Shown: positions 14,021 to 27,371 of the stretch, one piece after another | Layout: each line of letters begins with the position of its first letter | Numbering within the stretch: position 1 is the first letter of the stretch | DNA from: Wuchereria bancrofti | Lineage: Eukaryota; Nematoda; Chromadorea; Rhabditida; Onchocercidae | Length of the DNA stretch: 64,000 nucleotides | NCBI GenBank assembly: GCA_005281725.1 | Contig: SSBO01000014.1 | Span: forward strand, 863,173 to 927,172 | Reading direction: 5' to 3' | Notes under the pieces: generated by a model | Told to the model about the DNA's origin: nothing | Seen by the model: only the letters and a program-made list of their open reading frames with translations | Databases searched by the model: none | Position numbers and translations under genes: made by a program

Positions 14021-15157
14021 TCATTACATTATCATAATCAGAAATTACGTTATTTTTTACTTTTTTTTTTTTTTCTATTTTTAGATTTCCCCAGTACTTG
14101 CATATTTTTTCCTAATAATAAAATGATATTAAATTAATCGATAGTAATTTATAAGTATTATGATAATAACAAAGTAAGTTGAATCCATTAATTTGTCTAT
14201 TGATTTTGATTTTTATCCTTTTTTTTTTTTGTAAATTGTCATTTATGTACTTGTTGATAATTTGTAACATATAATTAGTAAAGATTAATTAAATCAAGAA
14301 TAAGTATGCATTATTGTTTAATTTTTTTTTTTTTTTTTAGGTATTATTTCAGTTTGGTTACGATATGATAGCTATTAAATATTAATGTCCGCCTAGAGAG
14401 GGGTATATTTTCCGGAAGCTTCATCCCATTCAGTGAGCATAATTTTCTCCTCATATAATAAAATGAAAATTTGAAAAATAGGTATTGTTTGATATGTATG
14501 GGCAAATATCGATTCATGGGCAAGGTTATTGAGGCGAAAAAGAGAGGAAATGGTGGTTTAGGCCGGTCATTTGATGATTAAACATCATTCTTCCAAAATA
14601 TTCGTAATTTTGCTGTTGATATTATGCTGTTGCTGCTATGCGCAATTGAGTCATCGTCATTTGTCTCTTTACGGAAAAATTGAATATCGATAAGATGGAT
14701 TTTCATCTTGTAGCACGCTTTCTTAACATTTCAAATTTATTCATTTATAAAATTTTAGGCAAAAACCAGTTAAATTTTAATTTTCGCTCTCCAATCATTT
14801 AAATGTCGTTTGCTTTATCATTATAGGTGATTACTGGATTGTTGTTTAATATGATTGGTAATTTGTGAAAAAAAAAAAAAAATTTTTTTTTTTTTTTGAG
14901 GATTGTAGGCTGAACATTACATGATAAACGAGATAAATGTTATTTACTTTAGTTACCTTAAGTTGTATTTTTTTTTTTCTATTTATTTATTTGTTTTTTT
15001 TTTTCTTCAAACTTACCGGTTATTTGAACGCTATATGACATCGTAAGTTGTCAACATTATCACTACCAAAATCCCATGACGTGGTACTTCGGTATCCTAC
15101 GGGGATCTTTGTAAAACTACAAAATGGAGTAAATAACACAAGTAGATCTGTGGTGCT

Positions 15158-15340
15158 GTGGGTGTGACCATTATCAAAATCAACGACGATTCACTATCTG
15201 AGCGATCAGAGTTGGCAGTTCAGTGTTTGAATCAGTGCGCGTTATCGGTGATGCTGATCAGTGGGAGTTTAACAAGGAATCTTGTGCATGTTCCTTCTCT
15301 TCATTTTTGGTTATCTCCTGGTATGGACATGTCTATCTGA
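15158..15340 (+). other. Island of balanced composition, possible exon
   Basis: About 300 bases (15.05-15.35 kb) have clearly higher G+C and few homopolymers compared with the surroundings. A 60-codon frame crosses it, but no domain, convincing donor/acceptor pair or partner exon was recognised. It could be a 5' noncoding exon, a noncoding RNA or an exon of an unrecognised gene. Confidence 0.2.
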
Positions 15341-15435
15341 TTATCTTCTCAACTGTCATAATATTTGGAGTTTTGTGCTTTCAATTTCTTGTCTTTTTAT
15401 ATTTGAAAAAAAAAAAAAAAAAAAGCTTGAAAATG

Positions 15436-15512
15436 TTTTAAGACTTGTTTTATTTTCACTTTTCATTATTATTTACAATTTTTCTTCCTCATTTTTCTTT
15501 TTTTTTTTTTTT
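15436..15512 (+). repeat. Second copy of the window-start T-rich module
   Basis: The sequence TTTTAAGACTTGTTTT, followed by TTTTCACTTTTCATT, TTTACAATTTTT and CTTCCTC-type blocks, occurs in the same order at positions 1-60. The non-T anchor bases are conserved while the T runs differ in length, so this is homology and not only shared base composition. Confidence 0.75.
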
Positions 15513-15712
15513 TCGATACTCATTATTCAGATTTATAGCAGAGATATTGCATTGAAATAATAGACAATCACTTGTATCCTCGTCATTATTTTATCATTAC
15601 AATTTATTATCATTACAAACATAATTTATTGTAAGCAGTGATTTATCAATTAATTTTTATCATAGTTAATTATCATTATTCGTATAACTCTTCACCATAT
15701 AATAATCACTAT

Positions 15713-15770
15713 GATAATGATGATCACGATGATGATGATCGTCATCATCTTCATCATCATGATCGTTATC
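15713..15770. repeat. GAT/ATC quasi-palindrome
   Basis: A GATAATGATGATCACGATG-type arm is followed by an ATC-rich arm ending GATCGTTATC. The two are largely reverse complements, so the stretch could extrude as a hairpin. It is probably a triplet repeat turned on itself. Confidence 0.7.
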
Positions 15771-16228
15771 AACAATTATCAGTGATTACTTAACAGCGGA
15801 AATCACTTGAAGCATCCGAATTTGTGATGATGAGAAGGAGAGATAGATATATAGTGTTGATTAATGAATCTGAGATTTTTGCATTTCCATCTTCAAAATG
15901 TCTTCTCCTTCTTCCTCCCTTTTCCTCCGTTTGCCTTCATTTCATCTTCTCCCCTGTGTCCCTCTATCAACTGTAGTATTGAAAATGTAACAAACAGGCT
16001 GTGGTATCAGATGAAATTGTCGTTATGGATGATCGCTTTGATCGGTTTCTACAAAGAGGAGGGACACGAGGAAAGAGGGAATTATATGTTAGACGGGATG
16101 ATAGGGCGGACAGTAGGAAAAAGAAAGGTTTAGAATGGGATGGATGACAAGTAGATGGATGAATGGATGGACGGATAAATTGATGAATTTTGTATGTTAC
16201 ATTGCAGTTAGTTATCTAGTGCTAGTTA

Positions 16229-16268
16229 TCATATCGTATCATATCATATCATATCATATCATATCACA
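16229..16268. repeat. (ATATC)n microsatellite
   Basis: Consecutive ATATC units with a few CGTATC and CACATC variants. Confidence 0.9.
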
Positions 16269-18867
16269 TCACATATCGTATATGTACAATATTTCAACAT
16301 TTTGTCATTCTCAACATCTTTCACCTTCTTATCTCATTTGGAAAAGTTTCATTTTACCTTATGCATTAAAGCAATATTTAGAAGTTCAATTTTATTTCCA
16401 TTCTATTTTCTTTCAATTCTAAATTACTTAATTGTCATCATATTCAATATGTGTCACCATATTGTTATCCTTAATCATCTAACAGCTTATAGCATCATTT
16501 CATCCTTTATCATTCATTCATTCATTCATTCATTTCATTTCCAAAATGATATTTCAAAAATTATGCAATGATTGAGATTCTTTGTATTAACTTGCAAATG
16601 AATATTTTTCTTTTTAAAATATGCTTTCATAATTTTGTCACGATATCACGAGATAATATATGATATTACTCGTATTGTTACTTGAATTTTGATCACAAAG
16701 ATGAGAGATCTTTTAGATGAATATCGTAGTTTAATTTTTCATATTGTTAGCATTAAGTTAGTCTATTTAATCGATCATTTAAATTTGATTAAATCCATCA
16801 ATTCTAACATAAAAATTTTTTTTTTTTAAACTAACAAAAAAGTTTGTCGCTTTCATTAATTTTTACCTTAACAAAATGTTCAATAATTCAATGCTTTCAA
16901 TGCACAATTTAATGAAATTATTTATGTCAAATTTAAATAAATTAACCTCAAAAAGATCGGTAAAATCTATTTCATAGTGACGGACAGACGGTATCGCAAA
17001 CGTTTTATGAATGCTTTTTTTTTTTTTCCTTTCCTATTGCAATCTGGTAGGAAAGAAAAGAAAAATAATCTTTTTTTTTTTTTTTTTTTTTTTTTTTGAA
17101 AATTATTTTGAGCCGTAAATTTTGGTCATTTTTCCAAGTGATTGTTCTACAAAAATTTTTTTTCCTCTAAAATTACTTGCAAGGTAATTCCTTCTAAAAT
17201 TTCTATCTCTTTAGGGAAGCACTTAATTAGAATTGAATCATTTCAATTCGAAACTTTTAAAAATGATTTCATATCATTTTTATTTTAATTTCATTTGTTA
17301 TTTCAAAATAGCTGAAATATTAATGAAATCATAGTTATAATTTTTGAGTTATTTAACTCTACATCTAGGAATAAATTCATCATTTCTGTTATTCCTTTCC
17401 TTATGCATTTCAAATATTCTCGAGGAAACTGTTCAATTAAATTGATGTTACGAGATTCTTAATTCATACTCATTAAGCATTTAAATACATGAAATTGCTT
17501 CATAAATAGTATCTCATTAAAAACTCCCTTCTTATAAGTTAAACCAAGATTTTTTGCACTATCATTTGCACAAATTTAATGTAGTGAAAAATTTAGGAAA
17601 GAATTTTACAAAAAAAAAAACTCGAAATTATATTTTCAGATAATATTATGGCATTAATATGATAAGCATAATGAACCATGAATGTCCTGAAATGGCTGAA
17701 ATTTTCATTGCATTACTTAAATTACTTACAATTACAACTAAAATTGATGTGACATCAATGCTACAACAGAGAATTAATTAATTACACACAAATAACAAGC
17801 GTATTTATCAATTTCATAAAAAATTTTGGCAAGAAATACTATTGAGAAGCATAAATAAGAATGGAAAATGGTATTAAGTAAGAAAGATGAAAGCATAGAA
17901 AAGTATAATTGATAACAAAAAGGTAAAGAAAAAAAATTTTGATACTAGTATGAATGTATCAAAAAGAAAAGGAAAAATAGGTATTAAATATAAAAATGAT
18001 AAAAAAAAAAAAGTTGCAGTTCTTAAGATTTGTTGTTATTATTTGCTTTTTTTTAAATACTTATAAATATTGTTACATTAACAAAACTAGGAATAGAAGA
18101 AGAGAAAAATTGTGATTTATAAAAAATTTTAATAAATATGATAAATAATGATATGTATTGGATTAATAATGAGATGTGTTGTTGTTTAGGATAAAATTTG
18201 ATATTAAAAAAAATTAAGATTTAAAAAGTTTATTAAAAAAAAGCTTTAACATTACTAGATATTCAAGTAGTAACTTCAAAATTATTTCAAATTTTTAGAA
18301 CCTATTAATAAATCACTATTGTAAATATACGCATATGATATGATAAGAGTTAATCTTGAAATTTTTTTTTTTGTTTCAGTGCAAGGAAAAACAAAAAATA
18401 ATATTTCAGCTATCTCTTGTATTATTAAAGAAAAGGAAAAAAAAAACTTATAAATGCTTCTTGTTGATTGGTTTAATTTTAATTAAAAGCTTATAAAAGC
18501 TTTTTTTTTTTCTTTTTTCAAATGGAAGAGGAATATGAAAAAAAGAGATGAGGGAAGCAATTTTATCTACTTTTTACTTTTTTTTTTTTTGCAAATTTTA
18601 TTTTATTTTACTTTATTCATAGCTAGCTAGTCCAATAATTATCAAGCATATATTCCTAGTTATCGGTCAATTTCATTTTGGTCTTTGAAATAAAAATGCT
18701 AAAATTTGTTAACTTCATTTTCTCCTACATTATTAGCTTATTAGCATAATAAATATTCTCTTCCATTCTTTTTTCTTTTTATATTTCTCTTTTATTTTTT
18801 ATTTTTTTTGTTACCATCAATAGAGAAAAAAAGATAAAGGAAGTGAAGAAAAAAAGAAAGAGAAGGA

Positions 18868-18895
18868 AGGAGAGAGAGAGAGAGAGAGAGAGAGA
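18868..18895. repeat. GA dinucleotide microsatellite
   Basis: A nearly perfect (GA)n run inside a longer purine tract. Confidence 0.9.
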
Positions 18896-19804
18896 AGAAA
18901 AAATTTTGCTAAATAAGCGAAAATTGAGAAAGGATGATCATTTGACTGGGAAGGAATTATCAATTTGGTAGATAATTTTACATTGATAGCATTTGATGAA
19001 TTTTTTGCTAATAATAATTTAATTCTCTCAGAATTCTTACTTTTCTTTCCTTGTTATTTTTATCCTTACCTTTGCCCTTTTTATCCTGCTGCTTTATTTT
19101 AATTCATTTCATTCATCAAATGATAAAATGCTTGAAACAGATAATCATCAATATTAAAAAAGAAAATTTTAGGTGTCTTGATAAATTAAGAAATTCAGGT
19201 ACTGATTTTTTTCATCGGAATAAGCATTTTTTTTTTCAACTGCATTTACATAGGTTTTTTTTTCTCCTTTTTTTTTTTTTGTAAATGCACTTTTCCGCTC
19301 CATTTTTTTTCTTCTATTTGGCGCAAAGTTAAAATGAGGTAAAAAATGCTATCCTAGATGCTGTAATAATTTTTTAACTTTTCCACTTATTTTTTTCCAC
19401 CTTTGAAATGAATATTGAATTCGTATTGCAAAGAAAAGAAGAAAAAGGATAAAAAACGTTTCAATTCTTTTGAGTTTTTAAACTTTTGTAAACAATTAAA
19501 AAATCAAAATTAATTAAATCACTTTGTAAATGTAAAAGAAAAAATAATTCATGAAATATTGTCATTTTTTTCCCAATCCTTTTTTTTTTCCATGTCATTC
19601 CTTAATTTCAATCAAATAAATTAGAGCTACAAAAAAAAAAAAAAATTGATAGGATGAAGTGAGAAATTGTATTTTTTGATAATAATAATAATAATAATAG
19701 TGATAAATAGAGATTGAATGTTTAATTTAATTTTCAAATTTTAATTTAAACATCAAAAATATATACATATATATGTATACATAAATTCGGTATGTTTTGA
19801 ATAT

Positions 19805-20098
19805 TTGAGTTATTGGTTGAGGGTCGAGGGGCAGGCGCGTTTTAGCGTAGAGAGTTATTGTGTTGACATTTCATCGGAATGGAGGAGCATAGCCCTACAA
19901 TCATCATCATCATCATCATTATCATCATCATCATCATCAGCTGAACCATCATCATCATCATCACTACCATCACCAAATGCTACGATCATCACCAAACATT
20001 TACGAGAATTGAAGCGGTTGAAGTACAGCAGCGTATCATCCTTCTTCTTCTGCCACAAAGCTAACAAATGCCACCCGGAAGAACGCCAGAAACATTAA
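19805..20098 (+). other. Ser-rich open frame over an ATC repeat, possible exon
   Basis: A 97-codon open frame with no ATG runs through an (ATC)n repeat that reads as poly-Ser. It continues into non-repetitive sequence reading KHLRELKRLKYSS and CHKANKCHPEERQKH before a stop. The flanks of the repeat are G+C-richer than the surroundings. A terminal coding exon of an unrecognised gene is possible. The repeat alone would also keep this frame open, and the CAT frame reads as poly-His over a similar length. Confidence 0.2.
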
Positions 20099-23000
20099 CG
20101 TCCATTCTTTTACAAATGTACCTTTATGCGACAACACAATTTTCAATTTTTTTTTTTGATTAGTTAAGATTTAATTAATAACGATGATAGAAATGCGAAA
20201 TATGTGAGTTAAGAAGGAGGGATATCAAGGTCATCTTGAATTATTTGTATGATTTATTCATTCTACTAACTTATTTATTCATTTAATGTCATCTCTTGTC
20301 TCCTTTTTTTTTTTCTTTTACTCTTTTTTTTTCATCCATTTACTATCATTATTTACGAATATCATTTAATACTTACCTATACTTTATCATATTGTGTCTT
20401 TTTTTTCTTAAGTTAATTTTCGAAAAAATATTGTTACTTTTAAAACAACGAGTATTTTTTCATGGTTTTTGATATTTCTGCCAATTCATGAGTTATTTCA
20501 TTTCATTTATTGTTAATTATGAAGAATTCTTGAGTTATTATGTTCTATTTTATAGCATGTAAACAAATTTTAATACTTGTTTGTAGTTAGCAGTTATCAA
20601 AATGATTGCAATGCTTGCAGTAACTAGCTTTTATCACTTTGTATTTATGCTACCGAATAGTATACCGCAAAAATTTTTTATTGTTAAATTAAATTTTAAA
20701 TCGTCACAAAATGAATAATTTTTTTCTTTTGCCCATCTCGTATGCCACACACTTTTGAGATTGATTGATGGAAACTAATTAATTGGAAGAATCAAACCTG
20801 ATCATATTTTAAATTGTTTATATTTTAATAGGTTAATTTTGAAAATATTATGGAATCATTTTGGTTGCATACAACAGTTGGTATGAGAAAAAGGAATAAA
20901 TGTGTTAACATTTATCGTGTTTATATATATTTTAATAAATGTGTTTTTATAATAAGGAAAAAAAAAAAAGATAAAATGAAAATTAAAAACTAGAACTTAT
21001 TGTTTATTTTAGAAAAGTGATGAAGAATTAATCTTTCTTTCTTTCTTTCTTTGTCTGTCTCTCTCTCTCTCTCTCTCAAAGAAAAGTTCGTCAGTGGTTA
21101 ATTTTAATTTGGCCATACCTATAATTGCTATTTTCTTCTTTTTTCTTGTTCTTATTTCTAATTTCACTCTTATGTAATTTGAAATTTCTCGAAACGGATT
21201 TTTAAAAGTGTCCTCTATGTATAATGATTCATCGTTTGTCAGTTTAAAAACGGGCAAATGCATTGCATCAGTTTATGCAAATAAATTAGTGGACTTTTAA
21301 AAGCGAGCGGAATAAAATTCGAATGCCTAGCACTACCATATAATTTTAAAAACCTAATATTCAAAGTTTAGTGATGTTAAGGGAATGGAGAAGTTCAATG
21401 CTATAGCATCATCAGTGTGTATGGTTAAGAAAATTTTGAATTTCAAATTAAACTTTGAAATTTGCAAAATAACCGAAATAATTGATTCATTCTATCCAAC
21501 TGGTAATGTATATTATTCGTAATCTTCCTTTTCCTTTTTTTTTTTTTTGGAATTTCACAAATCACAACCTTGAATTTTCTTTTTCATTTTTTGCTCTTGA
21601 AAAATTCAAGGTTTGCAATTTGAGAAATTCAGAATTTTTTCCTCTTTTTTTTATGCTTCGTTTTTTTTTCCTTTTGATTTTGATTTTTAATAAGCACTAA
21701 AAAAAAAAACATGCTATTTTTATATTTTATATATTTTAAACTTTTAAATTAAGCATAGTTTGTTCATTATTAGTACTCAGCTTTCCGGGAAGGAAAAAAA
21801 AAAAGATAAAAAGGGATGAAGAAAAAGTACTTTATTCGTTGCCACACTTTTTCTCGCTTTACTTCCTCGTATACTTCCTTTTCATTTTAAATTATATTAT
21901 CAACAGTTAATGTTCGTTCAACTTCATTCCTTTTTCCGTTTTCCTTGTTTTAATCATAATTTCCGTCTTTTCTTTCTTCTATGAACTTCAATGAATACTT
22001 CATTTTAATCTATACGATCAGTCCATTTTTTTTTTTTTTTTTTGTCCTGACAAGAATTCCTTTTTTTGTAAAATGTATATGCTGTGGTCTTTTTTCTCTT
22101 TTAAAAACGAACGAATATACTTAATTATTATTATAATAAATATATTTATTATTTAAAATATGGGATATGCTAATATTTGTTGTTCAAACATTTAAAAGAA
22201 AAATGAAAAAAAAAAAAGAAACTCAAAAATTAGCAAAAATAAGTTGAAATAGCTAACAAAATTAGTGTTTTTACTAATTAAAAAATAGCTAAATTTATAT
22301 TTCATTTTAGATGGAAAATTATCCTCTAACGAAATGATAAGTATTAATTGGTAGATTTGGGAACTGGAATGATAAATTGCTCTAATTACAGTAATTTTGG
22401 TATTAAATTTCGAATTATTGTGACAGCGATAATTCAGAAATTTACACGGATACGCTAACGCGCATCATTGCTGGTGAATAAGCGATTATTAACCAAACAT
22501 TTGAAATATTTAAGTATCAAATATTGAAAATATAAAATTTTAAGTTTAAATAATTAGCAAATAATTATATGAAGGTTGAAATTTTGAGAAGTTAAAATTT
22601 TTAATTAAAATTTTAAATGTTTTATAGTGATAACAACAACATTTTGTTCACTTCACTGTAACACTTATTTTTGTTGCTTCAAAAATTTTTTTAATATAAA
22701 TTATTTGGGAAAGGAAGAATGATTAGTACATTATTAAATGTTCCATATTTGAAATTACTTATGAATTACTCTACCATCAATAATGATGACACAACTGTAT
22801 AAACATTATTGATGTTTATTTGTTTAATTTCAATTGATTTGTTACCCGAATATAAATTTCTCATACTATTTCTGGATACTGTTATTTCAGTACCTAATAG
22901 TAATGATGTTAGTCCCTAAAAGGATAAACAATCATAACATCGATTCTGATTAAAAGGAGAAAAAAAGAAAAAAAAAGTGCCAGAATCGATAGTGAAATGG

Positions 23001-24378
23001 ACCAAAGGATTTTGAAAATTGCACTGGACAAAGATCAATTAAGCGAAAAGTGTAAGTAGCACGACAAATTACGTCATAGGAATATCTTATAAGTGAATTC
23101 AAAACGTATTGTTTCCATAAAAATCAATCAATCGTTATCATTCGTTCATATATTTTTTTAAATTATCAAAAACATGCAAACTTCTTACCTTCATATATAT
23201 CCTTCGCTTTAACAATAACTTTGTCAAATATTAATTATTAATGCTAATTTTTTTTTTTTTAAGATGCGTGGAATAGTTAAAATCAGACCTTAACAACTTA
23301 ACTAATTTTAAATGTGAAGTGAAATTTAATCTTGCTAATTAAATTTATTCGTTCTTACCTCAATTTTAGGTCAAATATTAATTTTATCAAATTTAAGATT
23401 TGAAATATTAGCTTTTTTTTTTCTTTGGTTAGAATTTAAATTAATTATTCATTTTGTGGATAAATTTTTTGCCCTTTAAGAGATTATTGATATGATTCTT
23501 TTCTATTTTTCTTCTCACTTATCATAACCATCATTATCATACAATTGAGAATAATGCGATAATTTTACTTTCAAAAAAAAAAAAACTTTAAAATTCAATA
23601 TTTACAATTATTCATTATAACCTTTTTCTTCGTCTTCTTCTTCCTCCTCCTCATTTCCTTGTCTCGTTTATACACGATTTTACCGCTCATCATTTCTGTC
23701 TTATTCATAAAAAAAAAAAAAAAAAGAAAGAAAGAAAAGTGGAAGATGTCATTGTAGTAAAATGAGAAAAAATTGAGAGGAGAAAAAAGATAAAATAAAA
23801 AGCGAACATTTTTAGCTAACAAAATCCAAAAGAGAGTGGTAAATTTTATCTGCCACTAAAATGAAGGAAGTGAATAGAATGAAAGTATTCGAAGAGAGAG
23901 AGGAATGACGTGTGTTTATGTTTGAATATTTTCATTTTCTTTTTTTTGTTTTTTCTAATTCAAAAATTTTATTATTATTATTTCACTTTTTCTTTATTTT
24001 TTTTTGCTTTTAAATTCATTGAGAAATTGTTTTTTCTCTTTCAATATTTTAATGATTGAAAATATTTGTTATTATATTTTAGGTTTATCTCTTTATTTTA
24101 CTTTAAATTATATTGTACCATGTTTTTTTTTTTTCGCTTTGTTTTAATTTTTTTTTTTTTGTTTTTTTACAATGCCATGAAACATGAAATTGATCATTAC
24201 TTTCAACTTTAAATTATACAATTCAATTATTTTGATGATGCATTCATGTTGTAGTAATTAGACTTTGTTGAAATTTTTTTGATAATTTTATAAATTCAAA
24301 ATGAAACTTATTTTCATATATGTTGTAAACTTCTCGTACTTTTCCATTCTGACTCTTCTGAACCACTTCAATGTTACA

Positions 24379-24611
24379 GTAAGAAGCATTTATTTAACTT
24401 CAACGATTACCTATTATTGTACCGAAATCCATGTAATAAACAAGTTCCCGTTGAATTGCAACCATATATGATGATGCATACGGCATTGAAGCGTTATCGC
24501 TTCATCGATGACCGACGACCATCTATCAAATTGAGTGAAATGAACAAATCCAATGGCTTTCATTTCCATTCATGGCCAATGAATTTGACGGTGATGTCAT
24601 GTGAAGAGTGA
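24379..24611 (+). other. Possible terminal coding exon
   Basis: A TGTTACAG acceptor-like site precedes an open frame that reads KKHLFNFNDYLLLYRNPCNK, continues with ELQPYMMMHTALKRYRF and IDDRRPSIKLSEMNKSNGF, and stops at TGA 24609-24611. Composition and residue mix look protein-like and no simple repeat supports it. The frame is also open upstream to about 24.29 kb. Just before it, at 24301, a second frame starts MKLIFIYVVNFSYFSILTLL and reaches a GTAAGA donor-like site at 24379. No family was recognised and no partner exon was found. Confidence 0.25.
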
Positions 24612-24742
24612 TAGTTAAAAGATTTCTGTATTAGTATTGGTTGAACGAATCAAATAGCTGATTCGAATCATTAAGTACAGTTATTTTAGTATGCTATATC
24701 ATCCCAATAGATTTAACTATTTCTGATTTGTCACCTTGTTAT

Positions 24743-24822
24743 TACCATCATCATCATGACCATGACTACCAATTCACCATTATCATTGTCATCATTATCA
24801 TTATTATTATTATTATTATCGC
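24743..24822. repeat. ATC/ATT triplet microsatellite
   Basis: A CATCATCATGAC/TTATTATTAT compound triplet repeat. The poly-Ile and poly-His frames across it are artefacts. Confidence 0.85.
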
Positions 24823-26214
24823 CAAAAGCATCATCACTATCAGCACACTATCATCACCGTTTATCAATTCCACTATCATTAACGTTCACAGCAATGAAAG
24901 CATATTGCTATTGCCTTAAAGAATGATCTCTTCTGTTTCCTCTATGCTGTACTCATACCTGTCCACTATCAACCTAACTTCCATATATTTCGAAAATATT
25001 TCCCTCTTTCTCACCTTCATCATTTCTTTTCTCTTCTTTTTCTATACTCTTCAATTCTTTTAATTCAATCGGAAACTTATTACATCCCACATACATCACT
25101 CACTCTTTTACTATCAGGCAGCTGTATACTTCCGTGAATTTTCTTCCATTTATTACCACAAAAATGGACATCATTTTATGCTTCAGCATTTCCGGTTCAT
25201 TATATAGCGAAATGAATAAATTAGAAATGATGATAATGGATTAATAATAAATGGATGGATAGCTAGTTATTATACTCAATTGTGTTACAATTTTTAACGT
25301 TTGCTATTATCGCTCATTTCTGCAATGAAGAAAAGATAGATTAAGTTATTACCTTGATAAATTTATCCATTAATTTACCATTTTCTGATGTATTAGATGA
25401 ATCAAATTGTACATACGACGGTATTCCATGAATTAAAAATATCATATCCTGTATTTGTTATCACCGTTATCACTATTGACGAATTCTTTTTGTCACTATT
25501 ATTAGCAAAAACAGCAACAACAATAACTACTATGCTATTAATATAATTGCTCCGTGTTATTTGTTAGTAGTATTATCAGAGCTGATGAAAACAGTGATAC
25601 TATGATATCATGATATTAGGGAATATGATTATCGCAACGATTGTATTAATTACATTCATTTGATATTTTTTATGTTTCACTTAAATCTTCACATGCTAAA
25701 AAATTAACTATAATTTATGAATTTGAGATAGTTTAGCGATAACAACAATTTAATTCCACATTTCATAGCAAACAGAAAGTTTGAAATAACTTACGCACAA
25801 CACGTTGAAGCTTTTTTTGTTCATATAATTAATTATAGTAAGAGTGACCGTTTCCGTTTTATTGTTCATTTCTTTCTACCAATTTATAACTTAAATTTTA
25901 CATTTATAAAGTAGAAGTTACATTTATCCGAAATTAGAAAGCAGTGTAAACTATGGTTCTTAAGTATCAGATGTTATTTCCTTATAATTTATGTTTCTTT
26001 TTTTTCCATGTTTTTCCAATATTTAGTTTCAAATTATAACATTTTTCTTTTTCCAATATAAGATCAAAAAAAAAAAAAAAAAGTGTGAGCTCAGGTGATT
26101 AGATTGAAATGTAATTTGATGATTGATTAATTGATGACAGATGGTAACACAATAAAACATTAATGCTAAGAATTGAATAATGAGACGAGTTGACGAAGCA
26201 ATAGATATATGGAA

Positions 26215-26244
26215 ATGAATGAATGAATGAATGAATGAATGGAT
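26215..26244. repeat. (GAAT)n microsatellite
   Basis: Consecutive ATGA/GAAT tetranucleotide units. Confidence 0.9.
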
Positions 26245-26606
26245 AGAATCAAAAAATGAAAGAAATAAAGCTGTATATAACCCGAAAAAAAAAAAAACAT
26301 TTAGAGTCGGAATTGGTTTTAATATGAATATTTAATTAATTGTATTTCATTCCTCTCTATTTTTACATTCATTCTAAAATTGTACATTTTATATGATTTC
26401 TTCGTTGGCAATGTCTCTGTCAACTTTTTCACTCAATAAAATGTAATTCTTCCAATTTAACGTTACTCTGCTATTCAAGTTAAGAAGAGGGTGGGAAATG
26501 GTTAGAAGAAGACTGATTTGAAGAGGACTAGTAATGACGTACTGGCTTGTGACATCTATTTCTTCTCCCTAATTTTGCAAAATTATCTTCCTAGTAAGAT
26601 GGCACC

Positions 26607-26662
26607 ATCATCATCATCATCATCATCGTCATCATTATTTTTATTATTATTATTATTATTAA
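26607..26662. repeat. ATC/ATT triplet microsatellite
   Basis: (ATC)n passes into (ATT)n. The short poly-Ser/poly-Leu frame over it is not regarded as a gene. Confidence 0.85.
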
Positions 26663-27371
26663 TTATTATCATTCCTGGGATAGTTCTAATTTGTACCACT
26701 TAGCTGCCATTAGCAAATAGCAATCATGATAGCTTATCAGTATACGCAAAATGTGCAACATTTACAGTTAAGTAATGTTACAGTATTTACAAACAGTAAG
26801 GTTTTATTATTGTTGTTAGATTCAATAGATAATGTGAAATGTTATGAAAAGAAGCGGAATACTTCCAATATTTTTAGGTATTCGAATTATAATATTTCAA
26901 TTTTAAATTTCAGATATTTAATGGAAGAATATATGATATATTTATTATAACTGATCAAATTTAGAAAGTTATATACACATATGTTTTTCTCAAATGTGAA
27001 TAAAATTCACTGTAATTAGATTATTGCGATTTCATATTAAAATGGTTTACAGATAATTCATGACATTATAATTTGAAGGCTTAATTGTACTAGTATCCTA
27101 AGGACACATTGTTGACATCATATCGGAAACTGTCAATTTTAATTTTAACTTTTACCATTGATGACAAAATTGATCAAGAATACTTGCTACAATGTCCTTA
27201 CTAGATTAGTGAAGGTTATTTTCACGTTTTTTTTTTTTTTTAATGAATTTGAATTATTTATCATTATCACTAGGATTATAATCTTTCTACAATTACAAAT
27301 ATATATATACGTACCTGCGTTTAATTAGCTAACTTATTATAAATTATTTATAATAAATTAAAAGATTTCAG

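Larger units (their letters stand above)
5149..27371. other. 22-kb gene-poor region
   Basis: No set of exons with coherent phase and recognisable protein was found on either strand. The region is dominated by T and A homopolymers and microsatellites. Better-composed islands near 9.13-9.31, 10.1-10.35, 15.05-15.35, 19.80-20.10 and 24.30-24.61 kb could be isolated exons of a gene with very long introns, noncoding exons or conserved regulatory DNA. Only some are listed separately, at low confidence. Confidence 0.6.
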
